Assembly (NCBI GenBank): GCA_007120055.1
Contig: SKOL01000310.1
Location: forward strand, 1-8,182
Direction of reading: 5' to 3'
Origin: Anaerobacillus sp.
GTDB taxonomy: Bacteria > Bacillota > Bacilli > Bacillales_H > Anaerobacillaceae
DNA: 8,182 bases
Positions 1-5,970 of the stretch are shown here, in pieces; within the stretch, counting starts at the first letter, position 1, and every line of letters starts with the position of its first letter. The translations under genes were made by a program, and so were the position numbers. The notes under the pieces are model-generated. The model was given only the letters and a program-made list of their open reading frames with translations. It had not been told where the DNA came from and ran no database searches.

Positions 1-1290
1 GCCCACTTTGCACCGATGTCTTTATATCGATCGGCATTGGCCCTAAGTAACGAAGGTTATATAGACGACGCTCAAAAGGCTTTTGAAAAAATAAAAGTGA
101 ACGAACCTATTAAAGAAAAAGGCGTGATTTTAAAAAATAATCTTCTTTTGTTTTCTGAAGAGAATTTACCAATCCCCCTTCTTTATGCAGAAGACGATTT
201 AGGGTTTGAACAACTGATGATGGTTTCGTCTTTATTTAATGGAAGTGAACAGGAAAAGCAAGCGGGAGTAGAGTTCATAAGAAATCACCATAGCCCTTGG
301 TCATTACAATTAACAAGAGAGCTTTTAAAGTCTCAACGACTTGAAGATTGGTTGAAAAAGCAGCTTCTGTCTGTCCTCGCTGAGTGGGGTGAAGCAAACC
401 AACCAGTGACAGTATGGATAGAGGGCAACTGGCAGGAAATATCACTAAAACCAGTCGAGCTCTCATTAAACGAGGAATTAAGTAGTATTTTTGCGGGAGG
501 TAAAACGGATCTTGCTGAAGGAAAATCCGAAGAAGCTCTCCTAAAGTTTAATGCTGTTCGCAAAGAAGCCCCTCAATTTTTGCCAGTATACTTACAAATT
601 GCTGAAGCATTTTTACAAACAAACGATTATAGTAAAGCAGAAACTGCACTTAACGAGGCTCTTGAAATTGCACCTTTAGCCACAGTTTTCTTAAGTTTTG
701 GAAAATATTACAGTGCTGTTGGTGATATGGAAAAAGCAAAGCAAGCAGTAGACCGTTTTGATACACGTGAATTAGACGAAATTGCAGATGTATACGAAGC
801 GATTTCATTAAAAATAAAAACATCATTACATGCTAGTGACAAAGAGCAGGCACTACAACAGTTGCAAATTGAAAAAAGTAAATTTGGACCTGTGTTAAAT
901 GATTGGGAAGATCTCGAAAAAACGTTAATGGACATGATTGGTGTCGATGATGAAACGAAAAAAGAGTCTTCTGATAAGAGTGCCGAAGAAGCGCAAAGAG
1001 AAGTACATCCATCTAAAGAAGTGGTTGAGAGTGAAGAAGCTGATTCTGGCGACAATGCTCTTCAAGAAACATTACAAACTTATACGAAGGACAAGCTAGT
1101 TGCTCTTGCTAAAAGTTGCAAAATTCGTGGGTATTCAAAATTAAATAAAAAAGATTTAATTGAGCTTATTGTTTCCCAATTAACGGAAAATGAAGCTTGG
1201 AAAAATTTATCCTCTTCAGAGGCGAATTTAGAAACGATCTCAGAAACAGAATTGACTCAACTTGTGACAAAAAAATTAGCTGAGTTGTAG
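1..1290 (+). CDS. TPR-repeat protein with C-terminal Rho-N/SAP-like domain (5' end missing)
   Basis: The frame is open from base 1. The first ATG (position 16) has no ribosome binding site before it, and the residues just upstream (AHFAP) run smoothly into a TPR-like helix, so the true start is probably outside the window. Numbering from that ATG: residues 1-30 resemble one TPR unit, and residues about 155-250 form two to three more, including the unit around LQTNDYSKAETALNEALEIA. Residues about 310-350 are an acidic, Ser/Glu-rich linker. Residues about 354-389 (TKDKLVALAKSCKIRGYSKL and on) have the LxxxAKxxxIxGYSKLxKxxLI pattern of the Rho N-terminal/SAP-like nucleic-acid-binding fold. There is no signal peptide or membrane segment in the visible part, so it is probably cytoplasmic. 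TPRs suggest protein-protein contacts and the C-terminal module suggests DNA or RNA contact; the actual role is unknown. It ends at a TAG directly before a long palindromic terminator. Confidence 0.8.
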   Translation, partial: AHFAPMSLYRSALALSNEGYIDDAQKAFEKIKVNEPIKEKGVILKNNLLLFSEENLPIPLLYAEDDLGFEQLMMVSSLFNGSEQEKQAGVEFIRNHHSPWSLQLTRELLKSQRLEDWLKKQLLSVLAEWGEANQPVTVWIEGNWQEISLKPVELSLNEELSSIFAGGKTDLAEGKSEEALLKFNAVRKEAPQFLPVYLQIAEAFLQTNDYSKAETALNEALEIAPLATVFLSFGKYYSAVGDMEKAKQAVDRFDTRELDEIADVYEAISLKIKTSLHASDKEQALQQLQIEKSKFGPVLNDWEDLEKTLMDMIGVDDETKKESSDKSAEEAQREVHPSKEVVESEEADSGDNALQETLQTYTKDKLVALAKSCKIRGYSKLNKKDLIELIVSQLTENEAWKNLSSSEANLETISETELTQLVTKKLAEL

Positions 1291-1291
1291 T

Positions 1292-1418
1292 AAAGAGGGT
1301 TGTCCCTAACACAAGGTGTCAGTCAACATAGGCGCTAAGTAAAGACGGAAACAATTAAGTACGTCTCTATTTAGTTTTTGGCTTTTGTGAACTGATGCTT
1401 TTGGGACCCTCTTTTTTT
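1292..1418 (+). repeat. MITE-like long palindrome acting as terminator of the TPR gene
   Basis: The outer arms AAAGAGGGTTGTCCC (1292-1306) and GGGACCCTCTTT (1403-1414) pair with one 3-nt bulge, and the right arm runs into a T-stretch, so the + strand transcript can terminate here. Inside, CTAAGTAAAGACG (1335-1347) pairs imperfectly with CGTCTCTATTTAG (1362-1374), and TCAGT (1319-1323) pairs with ACTGA (1391-1395), making one nested hairpin of about 125 nt. A normal terminator has a loop of a few bases. This size, together with GTCCC/GGGAC ends that recall the termini of Bacillus IS elements of the IS1182 type, suggests a non-autonomous mobile element or an IS remnant. There is no coding capacity inside. 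The mobile origin is inference; the pairing and T-run are seen directly. Confidence 0.55.
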
Positions 1419-1446
1419 CTGTGCGCGCTTACGCATTTTCTGAAAT

Positions 1447-1472
1447 GTTTTAGACAAAAATAAAAGTGGTAT
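1447..1472 (+). promoter_or_regulatory. Candidate sigma-B promoter of yugI
   Basis: GTTTTA (1447-1452) and TGGTAT (1467-1472) are separated by 14 bp. Each matches the general-stress sigma-B consensus (GTTTAA, 12-15 bp, GGGTAT) at five of six positions. The downstream gene product is known as general stress protein 13, which makes such a promoter plausible. The region is AT-rich, so a chance match is possible. Confidence 0.4.
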
Positions 1473-1492
1473 ATAAAAGTAAAACACTCTCT

Positions 1493-1521
1493 TTGTGTAT
1501 TATGTCGATTTGTGCTATACT
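1493..1521 (+). promoter_or_regulatory. Sigma-A promoter of yugI, extended -10
   Basis: The -35 TTGTGT (1493-1498), a 17-bp spacer and the -10 TATACT (1516-1521) fit the housekeeping consensus. A TG one base before the -10 (1513-1514) gives an extended -10 element. Transcription would begin near 1528, leaving a leader of about 27 nt before the yugI ATG. Confidence 0.7.
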
Positions 1522-1554
1522 TAATAAGTTAAAAAATAGTTAGGAGTTGTTTTC

Positions 1555-1965
1555 ATGTCAGTTCAAGTAGAAGTTGGAAGTGTAGTAGAAGGAAAAGTTA
1601 CAGGTATTAAACCTTTTGGAGCGTTTGTAGCAATCGATGGAGAAAAACAAGGATTAGTTCACATTTCTCAAGTTGCTCATGGGTTTGTTAAAGATATTAA
1701 CGAGCACCTTTCTGTTGGAGATGAAGTTAAAGTAAAGGTAATGTCAATCGATGAAGAGTCAGGAAAAATTTCTTTATCTATTCGTGAAACAGTACCAGCG
1801 CCAGAAAAGCCAGCAAGACCGGCTCGTTCGGAAAAGCCAAGAAAAGTAGAAGCAAAACACCAAGAGAAGAGCCAAGGCTTCAACACTCTTGAAGAAAAAC
1901 TTAAAGGTTGGTTAAAGCAATCAAACGAAATTCAAGCTGACCTAAACAAACGTATTAAAAAATAA
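1555..1965 (+). CDS. yugI: S1-domain RNA-binding protein, general stress protein 13 (YugI)
   Basis: This 136-residue protein is close to the roughly 130 residues of B. subtilis YugI/GSP13. Residues 6-77 form one S1 (OB-fold) RNA-binding domain with the usual landmarks: VGSVVEGKVTGIKPFGAFVAI, then GLVHISQVA, then the VGDEVKVKVMSID and GKISLSIR strands. Residues 80-105 are a basic, Pro/Ala/Lys-rich linker, and the C-terminus from about 108 (FNTLEEKLKGWLKQSNEIQA) is a predicted charged helix found in this family. The protein is expected to be cytosolic and to bind RNA or ribosomes; its precise job is not established. The start is supported by AGGAG at 1542-1546, 8 nt before the ATG. It appears monocistronic, between its own promoter(s) and a hairpin terminator. 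Neighbouring yuzA, yugJ and pgi support the assignment. Confidence 0.9.
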   Translation: MSVQVEVGSVVEGKVTGIKPFGAFVAIDGEKQGLVHISQVAHGFVKDINEHLSVGDEVKVKVMSIDEESGKISLSIRETVPAPEKPARPARSEKPRKVEAKHQEKSQGFNTLEEKLKGWLKQSNEIQADLNKRIKK

Positions 1966-1975
1966 TGAAAAAAAC

Positions 1976-2007
1976 GCAATCGCTCTATATAGACGGTTGC
2001 TTTTTTT
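1976..2007 (+). terminator. Rho-independent terminator of yugI
   Basis: A 7-bp stem, GCAATCG against CGGTTGC (one U-G wobble), is followed by seven T residues (2001-2007). It starts ten bases after the yugI stop codon. Confidence 0.85.
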
Positions 2008-2029
2008 ATGCAATCATTTCTGGTCCTCC

Positions 2030-2126
2030 ACCGCTTATCGATGCTCCTGCGGTTACTCGTCGCAAAGCGCAGAGGAGATTGATCGAAGAGGTAGCTTGGC
2101 TGACCAAGGCGCTTGCGCTTTTCTAA
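2030..2126. repeat. Dispersed palindromic repeat, copy 1 (partial or diverged)
   Basis: The segment is much richer in GC than its surroundings. CTCCTGCG (2044-2051) pairs with CGCAGAGGAG (2068-2077), and the copy ends in AAGGCGCTTGCGCTTTTCT (2106-2124), a tail that recurs with small changes at the end of the next copy. I recall sequences with this tail as common intergenic repeats in Bacillaceae genomes, but I cannot name the family. There is no credible gene on either strand. Boundaries are approximate. Confidence 0.5.
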
Positions 2127-2250
2127 TTGTCTAGCTTCAGGCGCCATCGGCTCGACCACTTCAGACCTACCCTCGCGGTCTAAACCCTGACCGCTACGGG
2201 CAGGTCTTCCACTGGTTTTCGCCGATAGGCGGGCGCCTTGCGCTTTTCTT
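2127..2250. repeat. Dispersed palindromic repeat, copy 2, forming a 100-nt hairpin
   Basis: This begins directly where copy 1 ends (ATTGTCTAGCTTC) and closes with the shared tail GGCGCCTTGCGCTTTTCTTG. AGGCGCCATCGGC (2139-2151) pairs with 2221-2238 with a 5-nt bulge. Next, ACCACTTCAGACCT pairs imperfectly with AGGTCTTCCACTGGT, and CCCTCGCGGTC (2170-2180) pairs with GACCGCTACGGG (2189-2200) around a loop of about 8 nt. The result is one rod-like hairpin from 2139 to 2238. The length and nested bulges are unlike a simple terminator. It could be a mobile palindromic repeat or a structured RNA. It lies between the convergent genes yugI and yuzA. Confidence 0.6.
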
Positions 2251-2274
2251 GTAATATTGCCTCGGAAATGATAA

Positions 2275-2352
2275 AAGGCTGTCAGAAAATTAAGGGTCGA
2301 CAGAAAGAGCTTCTGTGAAGAAAGTCTAAACCCTTTAATTTAAAACAGCCTT
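2275..2352. repeat. MITE-like 78-bp imperfect palindrome
   Basis: The termini AAGGCTGT (2275-2282) and ACAGCCTT (2345-2352) are perfect inverted repeats. Pairing continues inward after a 3-nt mismatch through AAAATTAAGGG against CCCTTTAATTT, and the centre holds the small hairpin CAGAA/TTCTG. It has no coding capacity and no T-run on the + strand. On the minus strand it ends in AGCCTTTTAT, so it could be a weak extra terminator beyond yuzA. It may be an IS remnant or MITE. No clear target-site duplication was seen. Confidence 0.45.
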
Positions 2353-2384
2353 AAACTAATTTATAAAGGAGTGATATGAGCTAG

Positions 2385-2425
2385 CTAAAAAACAATTGGG
2401 AGTGCTCTAAAGCCCCCCAACTGTT
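2385..2425 (-). terminator. Rho-independent terminator of yuzA
   Basis: Read on the minus strand, AACAGTTGGG (2425-2416) pairs with CCCAATTGTT (2400-2391), with one G-U wobble and a 15-nt loop. It is followed by a run of six U residues. It sits 12 nt beyond the yuzA stop codon and faces the yugI terminator, as expected for convergent genes. Confidence 0.8.
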
Positions 2426-2436
2426 GTGAAAACACG

Positions 2437-2664
2437 TTATCTTTCTGGTTGTGGGCTGCGCTCTAACTCTTCGTCAGGCTTGAAAAGGATAGAGATACAA
2501 TATAAGCCAGCAAGACCGACTAACGCATAAATAAATCTTGAAAAACCAGCTGCTTGTCCACCAAAGATTGCAGCCACTAAATCGAAACGAAAGAACCCAA
2601 TTAAGCCCCAGTTAACCGCTCCAATTATCGCTAAAACTAAAGCAAATCGTTGAATTCCGCTCAT
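2437..2664 (-). CDS. yuzA: Small DUF378 membrane protein YuzA
   Basis: From the chosen ATG at 2664 the protein has 75 residues, typical of the DUF378/YuzA family. It has two hydrophobic spans, about residues 4-24 (around FALVLAIIGAVNWGLIGFF) and 42-61 (around FIYALVGLAGLYCISILF). They are joined by a short loop with the family pattern NWGLIGFFRFDLVAAIFGG and followed by a charged hydrophilic tail. It is predicted to be a two-pass inner-membrane protein; no biochemical role is established for the family. The frame also permits an ATG at 2694, but a perfect AAGGAGG (2679-2673) stands 8 nt before the 2664 ATG and would lie inside the longer reading, so the shorter start is right. It is the only minus-strand gene here, convergent with yugI and divergent from yugJ, the yugI-yuzA-yugJ order I recall from B. 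subtilis. Confidence 0.88.
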   Translation of the reverse strand: MSGIQRFALVLAIIGAVNWGLIGFFRFDLVAAIFGGQAAGFSRFIYALVGLAGLYCISILFKPDEELERSPQPER

Positions 2665-2672
2665 TCTTCTCA

Positions 2673-2679
2673 CCTCCTT
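2673..2679 (-). promoter_or_regulatory. Ribosome binding site fixing the yuzA start
   Basis: AAGGAGG on the minus strand is a perfect Shine-Dalgarno sequence, 8 nt before the ATG at 2664. It rules out the in-frame upstream ATG at 2694. Confidence 0.85.
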
Positions 2680-2750
2680 AAACGGGGGAATCATGCATTG
2701 TACAAGAAGCTTAACTGCTTCTACTGTTAGAATGAGAAAGAATGACGTTT

Positions 2751-2756
2751 ATTATA
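2751..2756 (-). promoter_or_regulatory. Candidate -10 element for yuzA
   Basis: A perfect TATAAT is read on the minus strand at 2756-2751, about 87 bp before the yuzA ATG. No convincing -35 lies 16-18 bp further up, so this is a weak call in an AT-rich region. The resulting leader would contain AGAAGC/GCTTCT, a 6-bp inverted repeat at 2705-2722. Confidence 0.3.
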
Positions 2757-2797
2757 CATTTTGGTATTTGAGTGAAGTTCATAATCACCAAAAATTA

Positions 2798-2861
2798 GCC
2801 ACATCAGGCAATATATAGTTTGCGAGTGGTTTTGACGCAACTATATATTGGTCTTAGTGGC
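2798..2861. repeat. 64-bp near-perfect inverted repeat in the yuzA-yugJ gap
   Basis: CAATATATAGTTTGCG (2809-2824) pairs with CGCAACTATATATTG (2836-2850), with a single bulged T and an 11-nt loop. After a mismatched stretch the pairing resumes with GCCAC (2798-2802) against GTGGC (2857-2861). There is no T-run, so it does not look like a terminator. It could be a small mobile palindrome, a structured RNA or a protein-binding cruciform; the sequence does not decide. Confidence 0.55.
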
Positions 2862-2864
2862 GAG

Positions 2865-2890
2865 AATAATGAATTATGAAATTCATTATT
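2865..2890. repeat. Perfect 10-bp AT-rich inverted repeat
   Basis: AATAATGAAT (2865-2874) and ATTCATTATT (2881-2890) are exact inverted repeats around TATGAA. It starts 3 bp after the larger palindrome. Related TTCATAAT words recur at 2778-2785 and 2936-2943. It may be a regulator site or simple AT-rich repeat drift. Confidence 0.45.
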
Positions 2891-3049
2891 TAATTTAGAA
2901 TGAAGAATGTATAATTTACAATTAATAAATCAAAATTCATAATGTGAAAATTTTTATAGGAATTTGGAATTGATTTTAGGATGATCTGAAATGGATTTAG
3001 CTTTATGCTACAGTTTTAAAAAAAATGAGAAACTATCCGTTCGTATTAC
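2891..3049. other. AT-rich intergenic DNA, no gene seen
   Basis: This remainder of the 441-bp gap between yuzA and yugJ has no open frame with a ribosome binding site, no terminator and no RNA gene that I can recognise. Confidence 0.6.
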
Positions 3050-3079
3050 TTTACGTTAAAAATGCAAATCGTACATAAT
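3050..3079 (+). promoter_or_regulatory. Candidate sigma-A promoter of yugJ
   Basis: TTTACG (3050-3055) and TACATA or CATAAT (3072-3077 or 3074-3079) are 16 or 18 bp apart. Transcription would start near 3085, giving a short leader that still includes the AAGGAAGG ribosome binding site (3090-3097). The -10 is imperfect and ambiguous. Confidence 0.4.
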
Positions 3080-3105
3080 AAGAGGTAGAAAGGAAGGGAT
3101 GGAAC

Positions 3106-4269
3106 ATGGATAATTTTATCTTTCAAAATCCTACAAAATTAATTTTTGGTAAAGGGCAAGTCGAACAATTGCAAAAAGAAGTACCGAAGTATGGAAACAA
3201 GGTTTTAATAGTATACGGTGGAGGCAGCATCAAGCGTAATGGGCTATATGAAAGTGTGCTTTCGCAATTAAAAGCATGCGAAGTTGAAGTTTTTGAATTG
3301 GCAGGTGTAGAACCAAACCCACGACTGACGACCGTACATAAAGGTGTAGATATTTGTAAGCAACATGATGTCGACTTTATTTTAGCAGTGGGCGGTGGAA
3401 GTGTAATTGACTGCACGAAGGCAATCGCTGCAGGTTCGAAATATGAAGGTGACGCATGGGATATTGTGACGAGAAAACATATTCCTAAAGAGGCAATCCC
3501 GTTTGGCACCGTATTAACATTAGCAGCAACTGGCTCTGAAATGAATGCAGGTTCTGTAATTACGAACTGGGAAACGAAAGAAAAATACGGCTGGGGAAGC
3601 CCACACGTTTTTCCGAAGTTCTCAATATTAGATCCTGTAAACACATTTACGGTTCCTAAAGATCACACTGTATACGGTGTTGTTGATATGATGACCCACG
3701 TATTTGAACAATATTTCCACCCGGCACAAAACACACCACTTCAAGAAAGAATGTGTGAGGCTGTCCTACTAACAGTGATTGAGGCCGCTCCAAAATTGAT
3801 GGATGATCTTGAAAATTACGAGTTGCGTGAAACAGTACTGTATTCAGGGACGATCGCTTTAAACGGATTTTTACAAATGGGTGCTGTAGGTGATTGGGCT
3901 TCACACAATATTGAGCATGCGATTTCAGCGGTATATGACATCCCGCATGCCGGTGGTTTAGCAATTATTTATCCACAATGGTTACGTCATGTCGAAGGTC
4001 CAGGACTACGTAAACTTAATCAATTAGCAACCCGGGTTTGGGGTGTCGATCCAACTGGAAAAACAGAACAACAAATTGCTGAAGAAGGTATTGTGAAACT
4101 TGAACAGTTTTGGCAAAGCCTAGGTGCCCCTAGTCGCTTGAGTGATTACAACATCGACGACTCCAACATTGAGTTAATGGCGGACAAAGCGATGGTTAAA
4201 GGCGAGTTTGGAAACTTTAAAAAGTTGAATAAAGAAAATGTAATAGAGATTTTGACGAAATCTTTATAA
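3106..4269 (+). CDS. yugJ: Iron-type alcohol dehydrogenase (butanol dehydrogenase family, YugJ-like)
   Basis: This is a 387-residue NAD(P)H-dependent dehydrogenase of the iron-containing ADH family, predicted to reduce aldehydes to alcohols during fermentative or redox-balancing metabolism. The N-terminal nucleotide-binding half carries [11 protein letters not shown] (37-47) and [15 protein letters not shown] (96-110); [13 protein letters not shown] (142-154) belongs to the same cofactor region. The helical C-terminal half supplies the metal ligands D194 and H198 (DMMTH), H267 (WASHNIEH) and H281 (DIPHAGG). This set and numbering match what I recall for E. coli YqhD, also 387 residues, so the active site is intact. 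Cofactor choice and preferred aldehyde cannot be read safely. The ATG has AAGGAAGG 8 nt upstream. B. subtilis has two neighbouring paralogues, yugJ and yugK; only one is present here, so yugK/bdhA are alternative names. It has its own terminator before pgi. Confidence 0.9.
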   Translation: MDNFIFQNPTKLIFGKGQVEQLQKEVPKYGNKVLIVYGGGSIKRNGLYESVLSQLKACEVEVFELAGVEPNPRLTTVHKGVDICKQHDVDFILAVGGGSVIDCTKAIAAGSKYEGDAWDIVTRKHIPKEAIPFGTVLTLAATGSEMNAGSVITNWETKEKYGWGSPHVFPKFSILDPVNTFTVPKDHTVYGVVDMMTHVFEQYFHPAQNTPLQERMCEAVLLTVIEAAPKLMDDLENYELRETVLYSGTIALNGFLQMGAVGDWASHNIEHAISAVYDIPHAGGLAIIYPQWLRHVEGPGLRKLNQLATRVWGVDPTGKTEQQIAEEGIVKLEQFWQSLGAPSRLSDYNIDDSNIELMADKAMVKGEFGNFKKLNKENVIEILTKSL

Positions 4270-4342
4270 AAAAGTTTTTGTTCATCGTTTGTAAACAGGG
4301 ACCATTCTAAAAAAACACAGGTGAATTTTATCGAAAAATGCA

Positions 4343-4380
4343 GAGCATCGGGGCGTTAGTTGTCCGATGCTCATTTTTTT
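4343..4380 (+). terminator. Rho-independent terminator of yugJ
   Basis: A perfect 9-bp stem, GAGCATCGG (4343-4351) against CCGATGCTC (4364-4372), has a 12-nt loop and is followed by a T-run to 4380. It separates yugJ from pgi transcription. Confidence 0.92.
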
Positions 4381-4395
4381 CAAAAAAAATTCAAA

Positions 4396-4411
4396 TTGGT
4401 TACGCTTACAT
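4396..4411. promoter_or_regulatory. Candidate cre site (CcpA) upstream of pgi
   Basis: Read on the minus strand, ATGTAAGCGTAACCAA matches the Bacillus catabolite-responsive consensus WTGNAARCGNWWWCAW at 15 of 16 positions. It lies just after the yugJ terminator and is centred about 55 bp before the likely pgi transcription start. A cre in that upstream position activates ackA in B. subtilis; activation here is inference. Confidence 0.5.
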
Positions 4412-4423
4412 AAAAATGGAAAC

Positions 4424-4452
4424 TTGATTTGTCCGTGCTGTTTTTATAAAGT
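4424..4452 (+). promoter_or_regulatory. Candidate sigma-A promoter of pgi
   Basis: The -35 TTGATT (4424-4429) is followed after 17 bp by TAAAGT (4447-4452), or after 15 bp by the better -10 TATAAA (4445-4450). Either gives a leader of about 90 nt. No attenuator-like hairpin was noticed in that leader. Confidence 0.42.
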
Positions 4453-4550
4453 GAAAGAGGTTAGGTTTTTAGATGTTTTAATTTAACACATACTAGCATT
4501 ATGGTAATTATCATCGAAAATAAAACAACGACATTAGGAGGATTTTAACA

Positions 4551-5906
4551 ATGGCTGAAAAATTAAGATTGGACTACTCAAAAGCATTAGATTTTATTCA
4601 AGAGCATGAAGTTTCTTATTTACAAGATGCAGTAACAGCGGCCCACAATGCATTACATAACAAAACAGGTGCAGGAAGTGACTATGTAGGTTGGGTTGAC
4701 CTTCCTGAAAATTATGACAAAGAAGAATTTGCTCGTATTAAAAAAGCAGCAGAAAAGATCAAATCGGATTCTGATGTATTGTTAGTTGTCGGAATTGGTG
4801 GTTCTTATTTAGGCGCACGTGCTGCGATTGAAGCATTAAACCATTCGTTTTATAACGTATTATCAAAAGAAGACCGCAAAACTCCGCAAGTAATATTCGT
4901 AGGACATAACATTAGCTCTACGTATGTGCGTGACTTACTAGATCTACTTGAAGGAAAAGACGTTTCTGTCAACGTGATTTCAAAATCTGGAACAACGACA
5001 GAACCAGCAATTGCTTTCCGTATTTTCCGTGATTATTTAGAGAAAAAGTACGGTGTTGAAGAAGCACGCCAACGTATTTTTGCGACAACGGACAAAGAGC
5101 GTGGTGCTCTTAAAACGTTAGCTACAGAAGAAGGCTACGAGTCGTTTGTTGTTCCTGATGATGTAGGTGGACGTTTCTCAGTTTTAACAGCTGTAGGTTT
5201 ACTTCCGATCGCAGTAAGTGGTGTTGATATCGATGCGATGATGCAAGGTGCACTCGATGCGATGACAGATTTAGAAAACCCAGATTTATCAGTAAACCAT
5301 TCTTATCAATATGCAGCAGTTCGTAACGCTTTATATAACAAAGGGAAAACAATCGAATTAATGGTCAACTACGAGCCAGCACTTCACTTCGTTTCTGAAT
5401 GGTGGAAACAGCTTTACGGTGAGAGTGAAGGAAAAGACCAAAAAGGAATTTTCCCAGCAGCTGTAGATTTCTCAACTGATTTACATTCGATGGGACAATA
5501 CGTACAAGACGGTCGCCGTGATCTTTTTGAAACGATCCTTCACGTAGAAAAAGTGGAAAAAGAAATCGTGATCGAAGAAGCAGCGAGTGACTTAGATGGC
5601 TTAAACTACTTAGCAGGCGAGACGATGGATTTCGTTAATAAAAAAGCATTCGAAGGAACGATGCTAGCACACACAGACGGTGGAGTTCCAAACTTAATCG
5701 TATCCATCCCAGAATTAACACCGTATCACTTCGGATACATGGTTTATTTCTTCGAAAAAGCATGCGCAATTAGTGGCTACTTACTTGGGGTTAATCCGTT
5801 TGACCAACCAGGTGTTGAAGCTTATAAGAAAAATATGTTTGCGTTACTTGGAAAACCAGGATTTGAAGAAGAAAAAGCGAAGTTAGAAGCACGTTTAAAT
5901 AAATAA
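4551..5906 (+). CDS. pgi: Glucose-6-phosphate isomerase
   Basis: The enzyme interconverts glucose 6-phosphate and fructose 6-phosphate in the cytosol, linking glycolysis, gluconeogenesis and the pentose phosphate route. At 451 residues it has the short bacillar length (B. subtilis Pgi is about 450). Two SIS-type sugar-phosphate domains are visible: [18 protein letters not shown] (79-96) and [11 protein letters not shown] (143-153) in the first, with the family signature [16 protein letters not shown] at 206-221. The catalytic positions of the family correspond to E291 ([11 protein letters not shown]), H312 (STDLHSMGQ) and K426 in [10 protein letters not shown] (417-426), all present. The start is fixed by AGGAGG (4536-4541), 9 nt before the ATG. 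It is monocistronic, with its own promoter region and terminator. Its place next to yugJ is the order I recall from B. subtilis. Confidence 0.97.
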   Translation: MAEKLRLDYSKALDFIQEHEVSYLQDAVTAAHNALHNKTGAGSDYVGWVDLPENYDKEEFARIKKAAEKIKSDSDVLLVVGIGGSYLGARAAIEALNHSFYNVLSKEDRKTPQVIFVGHNISSTYVRDLLDLLEGKDVSVNVISKSGTTTEPAIAFRIFRDYLEKKYGVEEARQRIFATTDKERGALKTLATEEGYESFVVPDDVGGRFSVLTAVGLLPIAVSGVDIDAMMQGALDAMTDLENPDLSVNHSYQYAAVRNALYNKGKTIELMVNYEPALHFVSEWWKQLYGESEGKDQKGIFPAAVDFSTDLHSMGQYVQDGRRDLFETILHVEKVEKEIVIEEAASDLDGLNYLAGETMDFVNKKAFEGTMLAHTDGGVPNLIVSIPELTPYHFGYMVYFFEKACAISGYLLGVNPFDQPGVEAYKKNMFALLGKPGFEEEKAKLEARLNK

Positions 5907-5913
5907 TGTAGTT

Positions 5914-5944
5914 AAAACCAGCTCGGAATAAGGGCTGGTTTTTT
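5914..5944 (+). terminator. Rho-independent terminator of pgi
   Basis: An 11-bp stem, AAAACCAGCTC (5914-5924) against GGGCTGGTTTT (5932-5942), with one U-G pair and a 7-nt loop, leads into a T-run ending at 5944. It begins 8 nt after the stop codon, so the LacI operon downstream needs its own promoter. Confidence 0.92.
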
Positions 5945-5970
5945 GTTGAAAAATAAAGTGAAAAAAGTAC

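Noticed and set aside
1932..2159. 75-codon minus-strand frame overlapping the yugI end and the GC-rich repeat
   Set aside because: It runs through the yugI terminator and repeat copy 1, lacks a ribosome binding site and has an unconvincing basic composition.
2365..2384. AAAGGA followed by ATG AGC TAG, which looks like a translated leader
   Set aside because: The frame has only two codons and no gene follows on the + strand; probably chance or a remnant of inserted DNA.
2665..2694. Longer yuzA start at the ATG ending at 2694
   Set aside because: The perfect AAGGAGG at 2679-2673 would be inside the coding region, and the extra residues (MIPPFKEVRR) do not fit the small DUF378 proteins.
3062..3078. 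cre-like word ATGCAAATCGTACAT upstream of yugJ
   Set aside because: It needs an extra base between the A-tract and the central CG to fit the consensus, so it is not a credible CcpA site.
3123..3644. 173-codon open frame on the minus strand inside yugJ
   Set aside because: It is fully antisense to a well-supported dehydrogenase gene, has no ribosome binding site and its peptide shows no recognisable motif; it is a shadow of the coding frame.
4482..4510. TTTAAC with 17 bp to TAATTA as an alternative pgi promoter
   Set aside because: The -10 matches TATAAT poorly; the pair beginning at 4424 is better.
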